Source: Acholeplasmatales bacterium (GTDB lineage: Bacteria > Bacillota_I > Bacilli_A > Acholeplasmatales > Anaeroplasmataceae). Taken from it: 56,687 nt of DNA. Below are positions 53,104 to 56,687 of this stretch, piece after piece (the first letter of the stretch is position 1; each line of letters opens with the position of its first letter). The notes under the pieces were generated by a model. The model was not told where the DNA came from. It saw only the letters and a program-made list of their open reading frames with translations, and searched no databases. The stretch covers positions 1 through 56,687 of the forward strand of contig CAAGAX010000023.1 of NCBI GenBank assembly GCA_900767915.1, in the 5' to 3' direction. A program made the position numbers and the translations under genes.

Positions 53104-54447
53104 TTAGATTCCTTGAGCCATCATGGCTAATGCTACTTTTTTAAATCCAGCAATATTAGCTCCAGTTAATAAATCAAATTTATTTCCTTCATTACAAGCT
53201 TCATTATAGCTATTTTTAAAAATATTAATCATAATATCATGAAGCTTGTTATCAACATCCTCAAAAGACCAGCTTAATCTTTGAGAATTTTGACACATCT
53301 CAAGACCAGATGTTGCAACACCACCAGCATTAGCTGCTTTAGCAGGTCCAAATACAACCTTATTTTCAATAAAATATTTAGCTGCAGCTAAGCTTGAAGG
53401 CATATTAGCTCCTTCACATACCGCAATAACACCATTTTTAACTAATGTTTTTGCATCATCTAAATCTAATTCATTTTGAGTAGCACATGGAAGTGCTATA
53501 TCACATTTAATTGTCCAAATGTTTTTTGAACCTTCAGTATATGTAGCTCCAGCTACTCTATTAACATATTCTTTGATTCTGGCACGTTCAACTTCTTTAA
53601 TTTGCTTAACAACCTCTAAATTGATTCCATTTGGATCATAAATATATCCATTAGAATCACTTAATGCAACAACCTTAGCACCTAATTCTTGAGCTTTTTC
53701 AGTTGCGTAAATAGCTACATTACCTGAACCTGATACAACAACTGTTTTACCATTGAAATCAGTGTTTTTTAATGTCTTTAAGGCTTCTTCTGTGAAGTAG
53801 CATAATCCATAACCTGTTGCTTCAGTTCTAGCTAAAGAGCCACCATAAGCTAATCCCTTTCCAGTTAATACACCAGAAAATTCATTCTTAATTCTCTTAT
53901 ATTGACCAAATAGGTAACCAATCTCTCTACCGCCAACGCCAATGTCTCCAGCAGGAACATCAGTATCTGGTCCTATATGTCTATATAGCTCAGTCATAAA
54001 AGATTGACAGAATCTCATGATTTCTGTATCACTTTTTCCCTTAGGGTCAAAATCAGATCCACCCTTACCTCCACCCATAGGTAGTGATGTAAGTGAATTT
54101 TTTAATGTTTGCTCAAGACCTAAAAATTTAATGATTGATGCATTAACACTTGGGTGAAATCTTAATCCACCCTTATAAGGCCCTATAGCACTATTATATT
54201 GTACTCTAAATCCTCTATTTACTTGAAAATTTCCTTTATCATCAGTCCATACAACTTTAAATTGAACAAATCTTTCAGGCTCTAGGAATCTTTCAAGTAG
54301 CTTTTGGCTTTCAAATTCCTTATGCTTCATGACATAAGGCTCAATTGATTCTAGAATTTCTAATGCAGCTTGTTGGTATTCAACCTCACCTGGATTTTTT
54401 AAAACAAAATTGTCATAGACATTTTTTACATAATTACTTTTAAACAT
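53104..54447 (-). CDS. gdhA: NADP-type glutamate dehydrogenase
   Basis: Hexameric GDH, 447 aa, making glutamate from 2-oxoglutarate and ammonia. NSAIGPYKGGLRFHPSVN near residue 83, the catalytic PMGGGKGGSDFDP near residue 121, VPAGDIGVGGREIGYLFGQ near residue 164 and the Rossmann VVSGSGNVA near residue 237 are all intact. Length and motifs match the ~445-450-aa NADP-type bacterial class; coenzyme choice is inferred. It is monocistronic, with its own promoter and terminator. AAGGAG precedes the ATG. Confidence 0.97.
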   Translation of the reverse strand: MFKSNYVKNVYDNFVLKNPGEVEYQQAALEILESIEPYVMKHKEFESQKLLERFLEPERFVQFKVVWTDDKGNFQVNRGFRVQYNSAIGPYKGGLRFHPSVNASIIKFLGLEQTLKNSLTSLPMGGGKGGSDFDPKGKSDTEIMRFCQSFMTELYRHIGPDTDVPAGDIGVGGREIGYLFGQYKRIKNEFSGVLTGKGLAYGGSLARTEATGYGLCYFTEEALKTLKNTDFNGKTVVVSGSGNVAIYATEKAQELGAKVVALSDSNGYIYDPNGINLEVVKQIKEVERARIKEYVNRVAGATYTEGSKNIWTIKCDIALPCATQNELDLDDAKTLVKNGVIAVCEGANMPSSLAAAKYFIENKVVFGPAKAANAGGVATSGLEMCQNSQRLSWSFEDVDNKLHDIMINIFKNSYNEACNEGNKFDLLTGANIAGFKKVALAMMAQGI

Positions 54448-54477
54448 ATTTTTTCTCCTTGATTTCTTTCCTCATAT

Positions 54478-54506
54478 ATTTTACCTAAAAAAAATAATAT
54501 TTTCAA
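54478..54506 (-). promoter_or_regulatory. promoter of gdhA
   Basis: On the minus strand TTGAAA (54506-54501) and TAAAAT (54483-54478) are spaced by 17 bases. Confidence 0.75.
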
Positions 54507-54509
54507 TGA

Positions 54510-55140
54510 TATTTTGAAAGAAAATATAAAAAAATAACAAAAAAACAAATTTAAATCCTATAAATCAACAATTTTACAAAAAAAATTCAAAAAAGATGAC
54601 AAATGCTAAATTTAATTATTTTTGTGATTAAAAATATATTTCTATTCCCAAAAATTAATTAAGAACCTCTAAATAGTTAAAAAAATATCCAGTATTTATT
54701 TTTAATAATTCCATTACATTATCTAATATAGTTAGAATTATAGGTAACCTTAATATTAAAAAAGGTTTAGAAAGAATAGAGAGACATTTAGATTCCTTTA
54801 ATAATGTAGATCATATAATCGATTCAAATGATAGTTAAATAGTAAAATCAATGATTAATGATAGAAAATTATATTTTATGGATGGCTTAAAAGAATAAAA
54901 AAATACGAAAAAGGCATATTTATAGGTGATATGGTTTTGATTGTGCTATTATGAAGGAAAAATAGAAAAGAATTAAAGTATTAAATAAATTATTTTTAGT
55001 GATTCCAATTTTTAATAATATAATTAACTAATACCTAAAAGACGAGATTTATTTGCTGTATGTCATGTCTTTAAAATGCCATAATTTTAGTTTTTTTTAT
55101 GTGAAATAAAAATGGTTAAACACAAAAATTAAAAATATAA
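54510..55140. other. AT-rich gap with gene debris
   Basis: No intact gene is seen. A plus-strand frame without start at 54677-54837 reads VFIFNNSITLSNIVRIIGN then LERIERHLDSFNNVDHIID before a stop. Further in-frame pieces follow (INDRKLYFMDGLKE, KYEKGIFIGDMVLIVLL) separated by stops up to about 54958. This looks like a decayed protein gene, family not recognised. Confidence 0.5.
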
Positions 55141-55142
55141 AA

Positions 55143-55171
55143 TAGACAAATAACCTTATAAATGATAAAAT
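55143..55171 (+). promoter_or_regulatory. promoter of the gph unit
   Basis: TAGACA (55143-55148) and TAAAAT (55166-55171) are spaced by 17 bases. Confidence 0.65.
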
Positions 55172-55197
55172 AATTAAGGTTTAAAAGAGGTGTAATT

Positions 55198-55851
55198 ATG
55201 ATAGATACAATAATATTTGATTTAGATGGTACTTTATTAAATACAATAGAGGATTTGACAGTAGCTTTAAATTATTCATTAGATTTGTATAATTATCCCC
55301 ATGTTAATTCTAATGATACTAAAAAATATATTGGTAATGGAATTAGAAAATTAATAGAAAGAGCCTCTTTGGATAGCGATGATAATCATTTGGATCTAAT
55401 GTTTGAACATTTTAAAGAATATTATATTAAGCATTGTGATGATTATACAAAGGCTTATTTAGGTATAGATAAAGTGATTAGCTATTTAGTTAGTAAAAAT
55501 ATAAAGCTTGGAGTGGTTTCTAATAAAGCTAAGTATGCTTTAGAAATATTAGTTAATAATCATTTTCCTAATACATTTAGTGTAGTTATAGGAGATGGAG
55601 AGGGTTATCAAAGAAAGCCTTCAAGTGAACCGCTATTAAAGGCTATAGAATTATTGAAATCAAAAAAAGAAAACACTATTTATATTGGTGATAGTGATGT
55701 TGATATTAAAACAATAAATAATACAGGCTGTTTAGGTATTATTGTATCATATGGTTTTAGAGATAAGAATATATTATTAGAAAATAAGGCTATGAATTTA
55801 TGTGATTCAATGGAAGAGCTTTTAAAAAAATTAGGTGAATATTGTGGATAG
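55198..55851 (+). CDS. gph: HAD-family phosphatase, phosphoglycolate phosphatase-like
   Basis: HAD hydrolase, 217 aa, with an all-helical cap of type C1. Motif I FDLDGTLLNT (D8, D10), motif II GVVSNKAK near residue 103, the conserved Lys in QRKPSSEPLL, and motif IV IGDSDVDI near residue 163 are present. It resembles Gph/PpaX-type enzymes that remove phosphate from 2-phosphoglycolate or similar small molecules; the exact substrate is not certain. GAGGTG precedes the ATG. It overlaps the next gene. Confidence 0.85.
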   Translation: MIDTIIFDLDGTLLNTIEDLTVALNYSLDLYNYPHVNSNDTKKYIGNGIRKLIERASLDSDDNHLDLMFEHFKEYYIKHCDDYTKAYLGIDKVISYLVSKNIKLGVVSNKAKYALEILVNNHFPNTFSVVIGDGEGYQRKPSSEPLLKAIELLKSKKENTIYIGDSDVDIKTINNTGCLGIIVSYGFRDKNILLENKAMNLCDSMEELLKKLGEYCG

Positions 55852-56500
55852 TATAGAAATTATCATTTTAATATTAGGTATTATTGGTACTATTGCGTTT
55901 TCTATCTCAGGAGCTTTGACCGCAATAGAGAAGCATTTAGATTTATTTGGAGTTTGTATATTAGGTATAATAACAGCTTGTGGTGGTGGAGTCTTAAGAG
56001 ATACAATGCTTCATAAGGATATAGCTATGTTTATTGAATGGTGGTTCCCTTTAATTTCATTAACTACATCATTATTAGTATTTCTATTTATGTTTAAGCT
56101 TAAGAATTTTGAATGGGAAAATTCTAAAATTTATCAAACAACCTATAATCTTGTCGATAGCTTAGGCTTAGGTGCGTTTATTGTTGTAGGAGCAAATTCA
56201 GCAATGAATGTAGGAGTTAATAATTGTTTTCCTATTATCTTTTATGCTGTTTTAACAGCAGTAGGTGGAGGATTATTAAGAGATATTTTTGTCTGCAAAA
56301 TACCTGATATTTTTAGAAAGCATATTTATGCAGTAGCGTCTATTATTGTAGCTATATATCATTATATATTAATAAAGGTAGGATGTATTTACGCAATTAA
56401 TGTTACAACAGCTGTTATTTTAATTGTTGCCATTAGGTATTTAGCTTATCATTATAGATTAAGTCTTCCTAAAATTAAGCTTAAGGATGACATAAAATAA
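55835..56500 (+). CDS. TRIC/UPF0126-family membrane channel-like protein
   Basis: A membrane protein of up to 221 aa with seven helices in two homologous halves. Each half carries the glycine-rich signature ACGGGVLRDTML (~residue 49) and AVGGGLLRDIFV (~residue 142). The family is related to trimeric intracellular cation channels, and bacterial substrates are poorly known. The start is GTG at 55835 or GTG at 55844, both inside gph; I cannot decide. Coupling to gph is clear, but the functional link is not. Confidence 0.82.
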   Translation: MNIVDSIEIIILILGIIGTIAFSISGALTAIEKHLDLFGVCILGIITACGGGVLRDTMLHKDIAMFIEWWFPLISLTTSLLVFLFMFKLKNFEWENSKIYQTTYNLVDSLGLGAFIVVGANSAMNVGVNNCFPIIFYAVLTAVGGGLLRDIFVCKIPDIFRKHIYAVASIIVAIYHYILIKVGCIYAINVTTAVILIVAIRYLAYHYRLSLPKIKLKDDIK

Positions 56501-56571
56501 TCACTAAAATAAAATGATAAATAAATATAAAAATAATGATAATATCATGGATAACATATGAAAATTAATAG

Positions 56572-56606
56572 GTTAATTTTATAGTTAAATTCCGCTGTAT
56601 ATAGTT
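56572..56606 (-). repeat. 35-bp repeat, inverted copy of 83-117
   Basis: Exact reverse complement of 83-117, with a related AGCGGAA motif (minus strand) about 39 bases further toward the window end. See the entry at 83. Confidence 0.85.
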
Positions 56607-56631
56607 ATAAAAAATCAAAAAATGGTTTTAG

Positions 56632-56685
56632 AGTTGATTTCCGCTTATTTTCGTGTCTGAAGCAAAAATGGAAATCAACTTTTTT
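56632..56685 (+). terminator. terminator-like hairpin at the window end
   Basis: AGTTGATTTCC (56632-56642) pairs perfectly with GGAAATCAACT (56670-56680), then five to six T. It probably ends the gph transcript, or belongs to the repeat unit. Confidence 0.7.
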
Positions 56686-56687
56686 AA

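Noticed and set aside
56625..56643. GGTTTTAGAGTTGATTTCC resembles the start of type II-A CRISPR repeats
   Set aside because: Only one copy, no spacer-repeat array on either side, no cas genes; the segment is explained by the 11-bp terminator-like hairpin.
1..56687. tRNA or rRNA genes
   Set aside because: Reading both strands of the intergenic stretches I found no cloverleaf with a T-loop GTTCRA and CCA-end pattern, and no rRNA signature.

Overview
ORGANISM. The sequence is AT-rich, with A/T-ending codons throughout, and looks like chromosome of a low-GC Gram-positive bacterium (Bacillota, class Bacilli, probably an uncultured gut-type anaerobe). Pointers are the S10-spc-alpha ribosomal operon order, a zinc-type S14, a zinc-finger adenylate kinase, Gram-positive-style lipoproteins, a SpoIIR-like gene and a complete-looking but reduced Rnf complex. 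TGA is a genuine stop: adk and rplP end on it at normal family length, so the Mycoplasma code does not apply. I cannot name the species.

LAYOUT. 1-14416 is one ribosomal super-operon (rpsJ to rplQ with secY, adk, infA, rpmJ and rpoA). It has a promoter and a structured leader in front, and a structured non-coding stretch between adk and infA where map often lies. 14604-16776 holds a short MetE-like methyltransferase and a QueT queuosine-precursor transporter behind a clear preQ1-I riboswitch. 17095-22026 is the Rnf operon (C, D, G, E, A, a small Cys-rich membrane protein, and a very short B), followed by a Nudix gene. 22551-24420 is a decayed group II intron sitting directly after a terminator. 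24584-37607 is a glycan/uronate operon: GPH symporter, mannonate dehydratase, SDR fructuronate reductase, GH2, Ig-like lipoprotein, 4-TM protein, domain-permuted membrane GH3 and beta-helix lipoprotein. A convergent AraC regulator follows. 38730-40868 holds UDP-galactopyranose mutase and a glycosyltransferase. 40869-44400 is decayed DNA, an orphan membrane ORF and an IS110 element. 44409-46752 is prmC-tsaC-spoIIR-like-GNAT. 46929-52961 holds GH105, a MATE transporter and a frameshifted PL1 pectate lyase. 53104-56500 holds gdhA, a phosphoglycolate phosphatase and a TRIC-like membrane protein. The two ends of the window carry the same 35-bp sequence in inverted orientation.

HOW IT WORKS TOGETHER. 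Secreted or anchored enzymes (PL1, beta-helix protein, GH3, Ig-like lipoprotein) would cut pectin-like or glucuronate-bearing glycans outside the cell. The GPH symporter would import small uronides. GH2 and GH105 would trim them, and the SDR and UxuA would convert fructuronate through mannonate to 2-keto-3-deoxygluconate. KDG kinase, KDPG aldolase and uronate isomerase are not in the window. A common operator-like motif, CGnTTTtCTTAT, lies in front of the glycan operon, the pectate lyase and the rnf operon, suggesting shared carbon control. Rnf would couple ferredoxin/NADH redox chemistry to ion transport.

LIMITS. All calls come from reading the sequence. No database search, folding program or alignment was run. 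Exact IS and intron boundaries and the roles of orphan proteins remain uncertain.
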